Of a DNA stretch of 64,000 nucleotides, positions 32,850 to 43,286 are shown piece by piece. How positions within the stretch are numbered: position 1 is the first letter of the stretch; every line of letters starts with the position of its first letter. The notes beneath the pieces were generated by a model. The model saw nothing but the letters and a program-made list of their open reading frames with translations, had not been told where the DNA came from and searched no databases. The position numbers and the translations under genes are program-made. The DNA comes from Ligustrum vulgare (lineage: Eukaryota > Streptophyta > Magnoliopsida > Lamiales > Oleaceae): NCBI GenBank assembly GCA_963555705.1, contig OY743171.1, positions 24,050,852 through 24,114,851 on the forward strand, written 5' to 3'.

Positions 32850-32860
32850 CTATTTAAAAG
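32850..32860 (-). promoter_or_regulatory. TATA-like box of the Cys-rich cargo gene
   Basis: Minus strand CTTTTAAATAG, about 33 bp upstream of the ATG, sharing CTATTTAAA (plus-strand view) with the LOG promoter. This implies a very short leader. An ATG at 32845 with a 5-codon frame would lie upstream of the expected start site. Confidence 0.5.
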
Positions 32861-33388
32861 CGTAAAGGATTTGAGTGAATCCGCGTGATGTTGTGACCAG
32901 CAAGAAAGCGCAGGATTATTTTAATGAAAAGAGGAGACAAGAAGTAATGCGCTGTTAAATTTTATCGATAAAGGAGATTTGATTGGAGATTTGGAATATT
33001 TTCTTGGATTATGGGTACTGATATTTTGTTATAATAATGATAATCATGGTATAGTGTGTTGATACGTGGAAAGTGAATTGGAGACCGTATCGAATTAGAG
33101 TTAATACGTATATACAAGTGAAAGAAATACTTTGCAGGAAATGTGGTGACATTTAAGTATAGAATCTTAGTTTTGGGAGATATTTGTTTTCTGAATTTTG
33201 GGTTACAAATATTGGAAAGATAAGTTGATAATATTATGTTGATATGTTTGGGTATATTACGTAGAGAAGATATTCAGGTAATTCTTTGATTATTTTTGGA
33301 ATTTTCGATGATAAGAAGAAGAGATTCTGATTAAGTATTCAGAAATTTTAAGATTAAGTAAGTTTAATTTCGAGGACGAAATTATTTT
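32861..33388. other. internal 3' part of the cargo element
   Basis: No gene. Upstream region of the Cys-rich gene on the minus strand. On the plus strand it ends with the pol-end-like TTTCGAGGACGAAATTATTT before the purine tract. Confidence 0.5.
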
Positions 33389-33401
33389 AAGGAGGTAAGA
33401 T
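33389..33401 (+). promoter_or_regulatory. polypurine-tract region before the 3' LTR
   Basis: AAGGAGGTAAGAT abuts the LTR; purine-rich but interrupted by two T. Confidence 0.7.
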
Positions 33402-36400
33402 TATAGCGACCCAGAATTTTTATGCAATAAATAATTATTTTAATATTTAGAAAATTGTGTCGCTACTATTTCATTTATTATTTTGAAATTAATGCCGCGA
33501 CGGATTCGTCTAGCCAAGTCAAGAAATATCGAATTTGTTCGATTTTAAATTTAATATTCGAATTTCTAAAATTTTATTATTTTAATTATTTATTCAAAGT
33601 ATTATTTTCAAAAAAATCTTTCTAAAATCCAAATTTTTCCCACATGTCTTCTTCTTTACACCAAGACAACAATTCTTTATACAAAAACATCATCATTTTT
33701 ATACAAATAAATATTACACCTAATTCTACACTATCATATTCTATAGTACCAACTCAATACATATTCTTCCCCATCACAACTCACGTTCCCCACCTTGTTT
33801 CCTTCTTAATTATTCTTTCCATCTCATTGTGTACAATCAACAAGCATCTCCACACATGAACAATTGGAACACCTCAAAAGCATCATCATTATCATCACTT
33901 ACACTACTCTTTCCAGCAAGGTAAAATGCTTTCTTCTCCTTTATCACCAACTCCACATACCACAATTTCGGACCCATCCATTTTCAGATTTCCACAATTC
34001 AATATATATAAACATCATCATCATCACTACCACAATTATCAGTTGCAGCCCCAAACCATAACCACGAAACTTATGAATCATCAGCATCATCACCTCATTC
34101 CAACTGCAGTTCCTTTTCTGCAGCTAGACAACCAAGCATCATCAGTCCTCCTCCACCACCAGTAGCTCTAATGTCAAGCAACAATACTTCAATCCCCAAT
34201 TTTTGCAATCACCATAACATCAAAACCACCTCAAACGCCCCACTGCCATTTCAGCCACTAGCAGCTCCACCATGACCGTCACCACAGTATCACCAAACTC
34301 ATTATCATCATCACCACCCACTTCGAAACCACCCAGCTGCACCACAACACCACCAAAATCAACCCCAACAGCCTACTGCCCAACATCTACCCTCGGTTTA
34401 GAACCAAATTCATCATCAATATCAGCACCATAGCCAATCACCAATTGAATCAGCGTCATCATCATCATCAACACCCTCTGCACTCATCGTCTGAGCCGCC
34501 CAACTACCTCAAGTTCACCGCCGCATCACTACCCAACTCAAGAATCAAACCAACAGACCACCAACCATTCACAAACATATCCATGACTCCCAATCGAATC
34601 AATCAACACCAATTGAACAGCCAACCAAACTCAGCTTTCCTCATCTGTACCACCACCGAGTTTCATTGAATCACCACCAATTTGCAATCAACCCAACATC
34701 CACGAAAACCAATAAATAGAAGAAGCCCAGTTACTTACCTCAATCGCCGCTCCCTTCGCCGGAATTTCAGACCCAAATCGCGACCTTCAAGCCTCGGTCT
34801 AGCCACATCTCGCATATAAACCGCACAAAAACCTAGTCTACCACCTCTCCCGCAGTTCGCCGCACCTGCGCCGGAGTATTCGCCGGCAATTCCGTCGGTC
34901 AGAGACCATTTCTTTTCCTGATCGCCGAAATGTGCGTAGAGGTTGAGAGAGAGAGAATGGATCGCGAGAGAGTGAGTTGAGAGAGAGAAAAACAGATCTG
35001 ATATATTTAACTTTCCAGAATTTGCAAATCAGTCCCTGACATTTTAATTTGTTTCCATTCAGTCCTTTTAGTTTTAAAATCATCAATTTCAGCCCTTAAG
35101 TTTTAAATGATTTTAATCAGCCCTTTCATTTTAAAATTCTGATCAATTCAGTCCCTGCTGAATTACTTTATTTGATTTTAAGCCCAAGTTTCAAAGATAT
35201 TCACTTTAGTCCTTCAACTTTCAAAAGTATTCATTTTAGTCCCTCAACTTTCAAAACATCAATTTTAGTCCTCAAATTATAATTTATCATTTTGAACTAT
35301 ATATTCGATATACTAAAGTGACTTATTGGCTAAGACGAAGCGTACGGAGAATTTAAAGAAATTGAAGTCATTCCCGCTCAACTTTGCACTCGTCGGATTT
35401 GAGGTAGACTCGCACTTATTAATTGATTTAAATTATGATTTCAGGTGAATGTCATGTGACTTGTGAAAGTCAATTTTTAAGAAAAGCAAGTATATTTTTA
35501 TGAAAGGTAAATATACCTTATGTTGTTATGAAAAGTAAGTATGTTTTTATGAAAAGAAAATATACTTTATACTTTTACGAAAAGTAAGTATACCCTATGC
35601 TTCACGAAAATGTTTTTTTGGATCATTGCTATGAAATCAATCTACCAAGATTGTTTTGGGTCCCATATGATAAGTTATGATATGTTAAGGGGACCGGAGT
35701 TTTAGTAGCGCTACACATAAGAATTCTTGCCACCTAAGTTCGGTAACATTCTTGTGTCTCCTATGTTTATGAGGATTTGCCACGAAGTTCGGTAAAATTC
35801 CTATCTTTCCATATGTTTATGAGGATTTACCACCTAAGTTCGGTAAAATTCCTGTCGCATATGTTTATGAGGATTTCGATCCTATCTTATGTTATGATGC
35901 AATTGATCCCTATGAATTTCAGAAAATTATGCTTGGTATACTTACTACATAAGAATTCTTACCACCTAAGTTCGGTAAAATTCTTATGTTTATGAGGATT
36001 TCGATTTTATCCTATGTTATGATGAAAACTTACTGTTATTATGATTTTACTGCATAAGAATTCTTGCCACCTAAGTTCGGTAAAGTTCTTGTGTCTATTT
36101 ATGTTTATGAGGATTTCAATCATATCTTATGTTATGCTTTCAAAAGAAATTATGCTTGGCATAATTAAAATGTTTTTATAAGTATATGATTTTCAAAGAG
36201 CTATTTTCAAAGAGCCTATGATTTGCAAAATATGTCCCGTGCTGTAATGCAAAATATGAGTTTTATCAAGAGCAGTTTTATAAAGAAGCTCTATCAATGC
36301 CCGTTTTATAAAGAGCCGGGATTTATGTGTTTAATCATCTTATAAATTAAATTAATTTGCGATGAGTCTACTGAGTATTTCCCCCATGAAATACTCACCC

Positions 36401-36759
36401 TACTTTTAACAGTTTTGCAGATTTCGGAGACGGTGGCGAGCGATGAATGATGGTGGCAATAATCGTTGAACGGTTGAAAGTTTGACGTTAATGATTTCCG
36501 TATTTTCCAAACAATCGAATAATTTAGAGAAGTTCATTTATTTGAGAAATTATGATATTGGCAATTTCTTTACAATATTAATGGTTCGATTTACTATTTC
36601 AAATGGTTTCATAAATGTTTTCAATTTTAGCGGCCATTACAGTTTATTTAATGTTGCCAAAAAATGAATTTCAATTATTTCTTCCGCAAAAATATTATTC
36701 GAAAAATTTAGACAGAAAATGACGTAGTGAATCGGGTATACGGAACTCGGGGCGCTACA
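33402..36759 (+). repeat. 3' LTR of the cargo-carrying element
   Basis: Near-identical to 26696-30053 at a constant offset of 6,706. Differences seen: CAGCAG/CAGTAG (27457 region), TTTTGTCC/TTTTAGTCC (28530 region), TTCAGATG/TTCAGGTG (28738 region), AGTATGTTT/AGTATATTT (28786 region) and TTATGCTTT/TTATACTTT (28862 region). Confidence 0.95.
35716..36093 (+). repeat. array of five hairpins in the LTR (3' copy)
   Basis: Same array in the 3' LTR, unchanged by eye. Confidence 0.75.
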
Positions 36760-37002
36760 TTAGGTGGGATGGAGTGGGGTGCAGGGGTGGAGACAAAAAC
36801 ATTAGGTGTTGGTGGTATTTGGGTAAAATTATAATACCTTTAATTTAAAATAAAATAGATAGTTATTTTTATATAATATTATATTTATATTATATTTATT
36901 TATTATAATTAACACCTGATTTTTAAAAAGAAATTTTAAGTTTATTTAAATTAAAAAGTGATAATTTTAAGTTTGTAGTTATGTACTTTTCCCTAGAATT
37001 AA

Positions 37003-37368
37003 CTTGTTTTGAGGAAATCATACATAAGGCCCAACTAGCTTAAATCTTGCTTAATTTTTGAGTTCAACACATTATCTCAATAACTCTGAAAATTTAACCA
37101 TTATTTCCTCCAAAGACGTAAATAAATAGCTTAAAAATTAAAATACTCAAATCAACCATTTTCCTTTCTTATATTTCACACATAAACCAATAATAAAACC
37201 CCTAACATTTAACTCATTCTAAAATAAATAATTTCTTGCTTACGTCTTAAAAAACTACAAGAGTGAAACTCAGGCTTGATACAAAATATTAGACAATTTT
37301 TTATAATTTTATCAATTACTGAAAAATCATTATCTTTTCTATAAAATTTATCAATTGTTTATATTAAT
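37003..37368. other. AT-rich intergenic stretch
   Basis: No gene or element end recognised between the second MULE and the CACTA remnant. Confidence 0.45.
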
Positions 37369-38700
37369 CACTAGTACTAAAATTGAGAGTATTAAAGGCA
37401 TTTAGAAGCGCACTAATTAACATTATTAGGGGTGAAAAACAAAGTTAAAATGTCCCTAAATGAAGGAGATGCTGATTAGTAAATGCCTCTATAAATGGCA
37501 CCCCTAAGAATAAATATGGACGAATTGAACATTAAAAACGTCCATAATATTATGTATGGCACTTAAGTAAATGTCCCAATCAAATTTAAAGCAATAGGGG
37601 CACTTATAAATGCCCCTATCATTAATTAAATCATAAATTAATATTAATTATAGAGACACATCTACGTGCCCCTAATATATTTAAATTTAATTTAATAAAT
37701 AATAAATTCATCACATATAATTTAATTTAAATATAAATGTTGAACATTCAATTGAATTAAATATTTTCGATGAAATAAAAATTGAAGAGTACATAAAATT
37801 TTTAATATCGAATATAGAAATTTTAATCAGATGTCAATCTGTCCCCAAGAGTACACAACAAAACATCACACTAAATGAAAAAAAAAAAAAAAAAAGTAGA
37901 TAAAAATTAATAATAAAGTCATTAATTAATAGCATCAAAATCTCTCCTAAAAGCATAACAAGGACAATATATGCTAACTATTATCATGTTGATTATTCCT
38001 TTGAACCAGATACGTAAATTGTTGTATGAAGTCTAGGTCATTGAGCATCCATGTGAACTCTCCACGGGGATAAGGTACCGATATGTATAAGGGAGGATGG
38101 TACGGTTGAGGATGGTAGGACTAGGATGATAAAGGATAATGATGAGGCAGAGGCTAGGGATAAGGTAGATGTTTATGAGAAGATGGATTATATTCAAAGT
38201 GTGAATGTTGCTGTAAGCGTGATTGATGCTGAGAGGAAGATCTTTGTTGGGTGGGTGATCGGTGTTGGGATGGAGGTTTGTTGTGACTCTGAATTCAAAG
38301 ATTGGTGCTGAGATGGTAACCGGTGTTGGGATGGAGAGCATGGTTGAGTCTGTTGTACCCAAGGTACCATGTTCGGTGTCACAGAGTCTCCATAACCACG
38401 AACTCTACCACTGTCTCAAAGTCCCTCTTTGTTACATAAGCTTGCAACCTGAGTTCTCGAGTTTCTTCACCATGGATAGCAACTAGTTGTGTTATCTCCT
38501 GCGATATCTTTACCTACAAAAATATATTTTAACTCTAAGTGTGTGCTAGATAGTAATGAGAAATAAAACAAGTTTCCTAAGAAAAATAAAAAATTACCCC
38601 CATTTGCTTAGATGCATCATCAATCCAACTTTTGTATTTGTCATTTCTCTTGTTAACCAAATTAAATGCCTCAATAGCGATCTAAACCAGAAAATATATT
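37369..38700 (-). mobile_element. CACTA (En/Spm-like) transposon remnant
   Basis: Begins CACTAGTACTAAAATT and is followed by subterminal words typical of CACTA elements (AGGGGCACTTATAAATGCCC near 37594; AATGCCTCTATAAATGGCAC near 37483) in direct and inverted orientation. On its minus strand are exons of a plant En/Spm-type transposase. The other terminus was not found; the LINE that follows may have inserted into it. Confidence 0.6.
38190..38690 (-). pseudogene. En/Spm-type plant transposase fragment (Transposase_24-like)
   Basis: The minus strand has an exon at about 38683-38598 (FNLVNKRNDKYKSWIDDASK, donor GTAATT) and the next exon from 38513 (acceptor TTTGTAG) reading VKISQEITQLVAIHGEETRE. 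After a frameshift, the Gly-Arg-Val-Arg-Gly-Tyr-Gly motif of this plant transposase family (SGRVRGYGDSVTP) is followed by a Pro/Gln/Ser-rich tail. It is truncated and out of frame. The family's products bind subterminal repeats of CACTA elements, and this copy is inactive. Confidence 0.6.
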
Positions 38701-39164
38701 TTTCATAGGCATTTCAATATGTAAAATATTAAATATACATATATAGTTATCTGTAAGTATGAATTATTGGAAGAGATAGAGTAAGAGACGAAGATATGTA
38801 CGTCTTTCAATACTTTGAATGCTTGGAGAACCCGAAGAGCCTAAGAAGAACATTTACTGTCATCATTTTTAGCTTTTCTTGAGGACCCACAATCTTTTTT
38901 AATTGATACATAGATCACTTTCCAGAATAAAAAATAAAAATACCTAAGGACACTGAGAGATCAAGAAGAAAGATTAAAACTTCACCTAAGGAAGCACTAT
39001 AGTACTATTCATTTTCGTCATTTTGTGGATTCTTCTACTCGATTTTATGGAAAAAAGGGAAGCAATCTTATTGAAGATAAATCGACCAATAGATTTTTAG
39101 TTAGAATATGCATCCTTCTAGCATTAAACAACAACATTAAAAATTCTACATTCATTCATTTTTT

Positions 39165-39650
39165 TATGATCGATTAAGTAAAATATCCAATGAATGGGGT
39201 TTCAAGTTGATGTTAAAGGTAACCAAAATATTTTCACTTTCTATTTCGATTCCATGACTGATCATCAAAGGGTTTTGACCGGTGGCCCGTGGCTATTTAA
39301 TAATCAGTTCTTAGTTCTTAAGACTCCTAGTGAGGCTGGAAATTTATCGAAAATGGACTTCGACACTACTGTCTTGTGGGTCCACCTTCTTAATCTACCT
39401 CTTGTGTGCCACACTAATTGTGCTCTCTGTGAGATTGGTAGTCTAATTGGTGAGGTTGTGGATGTAGATCGTGTGAACATTGTCCTGCGGGTTAGGGTCC
39501 TATTGGATGTCACTACCTTTGAAATAAGGGGTATTCGTATGCCTGGATTCAATGGGCAAGGAATTTGTGGTGCCACTACAATATGAGAGGCTGGTTGAAA
39601 TGTGCTCTGCTGCGGGGTCATGGGGCATCAAGTGAATGAATGCTTGTAGG
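39165..39650 (+). pseudogene. LINE ORF1 fragment (DUF4283-like, zinc-knuckle remnant)
   Basis: Reads NEWGFQVDVKGNQNIFTFYF, then LTGGPWLFNNQFLVLK, the DUF4283 pattern of plant LINE ORF1 proteins. VLWVHLLNLPL and IGEVVDVD follow, then a degraded knuckle (CCGVMGHQVNEC) after a stop at 39584-39586. ORF1 proteins bind LINE RNA. The N-terminus and an intact knuckle are missing and the frame is broken. Confidence 0.8.
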
Positions 39651-40394
39651 AAGGGGTGTATGAAGCTGGCATGGAAGTCTTAAAATATAATGAAAAAATA
39701 AAGGCTCGGGTAATTGGAGTAAGACACAAAAAACAATCCCTAAGGAAAACCAATGGGGATGGGGGCAGTTCTAGGACGAAAAGTAATGAAGGAGGAGCGT
39801 CAAAGGATCTATCATCTAGTGGAGTTAAGGTGCTTTGATAAGAAGTACACAACAGGCAAATGAGGATGACAATATATCAAAATCGATGGGAAGTAGTATA
39901 ATAAGAAGAACTTCCGTTAGTGAGGGAATTGCGGTAAGGTGCCTGCTTTCTCTAAGGGGAGTGAGGAAGTTGCAAAGGAGGAGGTAAATAGCTTTCAAGG
40001 GACGGTGAGGAAGAAGATGGGTAAGGAAGGTAATGAAGACAGTACTAAACAATCCTCTGAGGATAATTGCAGTGAGAAGAGCAACTTGAGCAGCCAGGCG
40101 AGAGGGAAATAGTGGAAAAAATAGCGAGAGGAATGCGGGGACTAGCCATATACTCACCGGGGAAGAGACTGCTATTGGGATGGACTGGGAGTACAAATAG
40201 TAAGGGGAAGGTAAGCCCTAGGAGTAAGAGAAAACTACCTTGTCCAGGAGAGGAAATGAGAGGTGTTAAAAGAGGAAGGGTGAAGGATGATCTTAAGGAT
40301 ATGGAGGTTGTGATGACCAATTATAAACTAGTGAGTCCTGTTAAGCAGGACCGCCGGACACCATATTATCCTCTTTACGGAGTTTTATCTGTAA

Positions 40395-42068
40395 TCATTC
40401 CCCTGGTATCGTCTTCTTTTCTGAGATGAGACTTTTTGGTGAGAAGGTAGCTTGTGTGAGGTATTCATTGGGATTCAGATCAAATGTTGTAGTCAATAGT
40501 AGAGATAGAAGTGGAGGTCTCATGTTGCTTTGGAATGATGAATGAGATGTACGGATTAGATCTTTTTCTAGAGGCCACATTGATGCGATCATTTGTAAAG
40601 GGGGACTGGGTCTTGGCATTTCACTAGATTTTATGGAAATCCTATCTCAAGTCTTAGAGAACAATCATGGAATTATTAAGGAGACTTAAGGGGGTGTATG
40701 ACCTTCCGTGGTTGTGCATTGGGGAGTGATTCTAGATCATCTCAACTTTGTCATCACTTTTGCAGTATGCTTGTTGATTGCAGATTAGTGGATCTGGGTT
40801 TCATTGGAGTTATGATTACATGGAACAATGGTAGATTGGGTGAAGCACATTTCCAAGCTCGGCTGGATAGGGCGGTTTGTAAAATGACTTGGTCTGATCT
40901 TTTCCCCTTGACGGAGGTTTTTAACCTTCCATTCTCGAGATCCGACCATAGACCCATCCTTTTAAAGATTAGTTGGCAACATATTGATAGAAGTAGAGTG
41001 GCACTTGTTAAACAAAAGCATTTTGAACCTCTTTGGATTTATGAAGAGGGGTACTTTGATGTTGCTGTGAATGTCCTTAGTGGGGTGATTGAATTTGGAG
41101 ATGGGGCAGACCCTTTTGTGCATATCAAAGAAACACTTAGTGGGTGCTTAGTTAACTTGACTGATTGGAGTAGGGCTAAACTTGGAAGTAGGAGGAATAT
41201 CCTTGCCGACTGCATGAATAGAAGAGACCAACTACTGAATGCAGACAATCCGGGCCTGGTCATGAATGAGGTTAAGGAATGGAGAAGGAGATTGCAAACA
41301 TTAATAGGTGAGATGAAAACTACTGGAGATAAAGAGCTCGAGAGGACTAGGTGAAGGGAGGGGATCGTAACACAAAAAAAATTCACACGAGGGCAACTGA
41401 GAGATGGAGGAAGAACCGCTATCGTTCGTTTAAGAGGGGAGGATGGAAACTGGATGGAGGATGAGGATCAACCTGTGAATCATATTAAGGGATTCTTCAA
41501 TACGTTCATCAAAAGCTCCAAACCATCAGAGGAGACCTTGGAGGCTGGGTTCATCATAGCCATAGGCATTTATCTACTAACGATACCCAATCCTTAGTGG
41601 AACCATTCACCAGGGATGATATCTCGGAAGCTCTGTTCAGCATTGGGTCACATAAAGCCCCGATTCTGATGGCTACCGAGCACTTTTCTTCCAGACCCAC
41701 TAAGAACTCCTCAAGCACCATGTCTCCACAACTTGCTTGAAAGTTCTCGATGAGGGCCACTTCATCCGTTTAATCAACCAGACAACTGTGGTGCTTATCC
41801 CTAAGAAATCTGGTTTGGAGTACATTTTTGACTTCCATCCTATATCCTTGTGCAGTGTTGTTTTCTAAATTATTCCTATATCCTTATTACTTTTGAGCTT
41901 TTGCATTCTTTGAGCAGGCGTAACAATAGCAACAAAGGATTCATGGCCCTTAAGCTTGACATGAGTAAAGCATATGATTGGATTGAAAGGAGTTTCATCA
42001 AAGCAATCGTGCAAAAAATGGACTTCCCATCCTTTTGGATTGCACGTATCGTGGACTGCATTTCTACC
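40395..42068 (+). pseudogene. LINE ORF2, endonuclease and first half of reverse transcriptase
   Basis: Endonuclease parts: RSGGLMLLWND, LVDLGFIGVMITWNNGR, then FQARLDRAV and the active-site segment SRSDHRPILL (near 40945). RT parts: TTVVLIPKKSG, FHPISLCSVV and LKLDMSKAYDWIERSF (about 41955), where the catalytic Asp of KLDMSKA is present. Stops (for example 40683, 41352) and frameshifts are frequent. The frame stops at IVDCIST where the gypsy element inserted. Confidence 0.85.
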
Positions 42069-43010
42069 TGATATGATCCGGACCAGGCATCGAAGGGCGA
42101 AATCGAGCCATCGGCAATATAACAATGATCTACGTGCAAAACGGATCAAGTTCTATGTTGGGGTCGAGCTAAGAAGAGGGACGGATCAAGCCGAGCCGAG
42201 AAAACGAAGTTATTTGGGCAGAAAATCCATTACGGCCGTAATGGAGGACCTTCAATGCCGTAACCCATATATTCACGGCCGTAAATCATGTTATCACGGC
42301 CGTAATCAATTATCGAAGAAAAAGGAGAATTTCAGTAGAACGAGGCTTACGGCCGTAAGCCTGGAAGTTACGGTCGTAACATTCAAAGCAGGGGAATTTC
42401 ACGTCCCTAAGAAATTCGTCACGGCCGTAACATATAACACAGTTTTGGATCAGAGAGGCATTTTACGGCCGTAAAAGAATTATTCACGACCGTAAATGAG
42501 TAGCGGCAAGATTTTTCGGATTTTCAATTATTTTATTTCCTTTTTTGATTTTTAGGTTATTTTCCTAATTTAGTGTTTTAGTTTAATTAGAATTCTATTT
42601 TGAGTAAATTAGAGGCTATGTTATTTTGCTTATTTATATTCTTTACCATGATTGTAAACAAAAAGTTTGAGATTTGAGATTAATAATATTTGAGAGAGGA
42701 TTCTCCAAATTGAAAGATTAAGTTTTTCCCTTTTATTTCGAACTTATCAAAGATCCGTTCTTTGTGGAGTTCACCCAACGAACTTATCAAGGAATTGACA
42801 ACCCTGTGGCGTTCACCAATCTTGGTTCTTCAATCCGCATCGTCATTAATTGCGTCGTGATTGTTGGGTCAAGGTCTTATCGTCAAACATATCTTTTAAT
42901 TTCCGTTTATTTCTTCGTTTTCTTGTTATTTTCGCGTCAAGTCTGATTTAGATCTTTCCTAGGTTTTAGTTGTCATTTTTCGACGAGATTCGTCGATTGG
43001 GATCGCCTCA
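42069..43010 (+). repeat. 5' LTR of the gag-only gypsy element
   Basis: About 942 bp. It holds roughly nine ACGGCCGT palindromes or near copies between 42230 and 42500 (for example CATTACGGCCGTAATGG and CTTACGGCCGTAAGC), the same feature as the LTRs at 2114 and 4914, and the related start TGATRTGATCCGG. Confidence 0.92.
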
Positions 43011-43012
43011 TC

Positions 43013-43024
43013 TGATATCAGAGC
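43013..43024 (+). promoter_or_regulatory. primer-binding site
   Basis: TGATATCAGAGC, two bases inside the LTR, one change from TGGTATCAGAGC. Confidence 0.85.
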
Positions 43025-43286
43025 TTGGATCTATTTCAGATTCTTGCGTTTATTAGATTTCTTGATTTTTTTCTTATCCTTCGCGTTCTTCGTGTCAGTC
43101 ATAAATTTTTTTCAGTTTGATTCATAAGAGTCAGTTCCAAAAATTCAAAAGTGTTTTTCTTCTTCATTTTTCGTCCAAATCCAATTCTCTTTTTTCTGCC
43201 ATACTCGTAGTCCAATTCTCTGGCAGATTAAAAAAAACACCGAAAATTCCCAAATATTCCGAATTTCCTTGTTCGTGTCTTAAAAA

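Larger units (their letters stand above)
26696..36759 (+). mobile_element. young non-autonomous gypsy-type LTR element (LARD-like) carrying two antisense cargo genes, 10.06 kb
   Basis: Two LTRs of exactly 3,358 bp (26696-30053; 33402-36759) are flanked by TTAGG (26691-26695; 36760-36764). By eye the LTRs differ at about five positions (0.15%), so insertion was very recent. The internal region (30054-33401) has an initiator tRNA-Met primer site and a purine tract. Before the 3' LTR it has the stretch TTTCGAGGACGAAATTATTT, a remnant typical of the pol end of plant Ty3/gypsy elements. No gag, protease, RT, RNase H or integrase is present. Instead two intact genes lie on the opposite strand: a LOG-family enzyme and a small Cys-rich basic protein. 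The terminal dinucleotide is TA instead of TG in both LTRs, showing the source copy already carried that change. Confidence 0.95.
24559..36993. mobile_element. second Mutator-like element, non-autonomous, with a young LTR element nested in it
   Basis: Left end GGGAAAATTACATGGAAC and, reading in from the right, GGGAAAAGTACATAACTA form weak terminal inverted repeats, with similarity continuing to (G)ATCACTTT about 35 bp in. A perfect 9-bp duplication TAGAATTAA flanks at 24550-24558 and 36994-37002. Removing the nested LTR element and one copy of its TTAGG duplication leaves about 2.4 kb with no transposase. The remaining content is short repeats and a G-rich minisatellite. Confidence 0.82.

Noticed and set aside
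42764..42946. Small open frames repeated at 42764 and 46013
   Set aside because: They lie in the two LTRs of the gag-only element and are not conserved between them.
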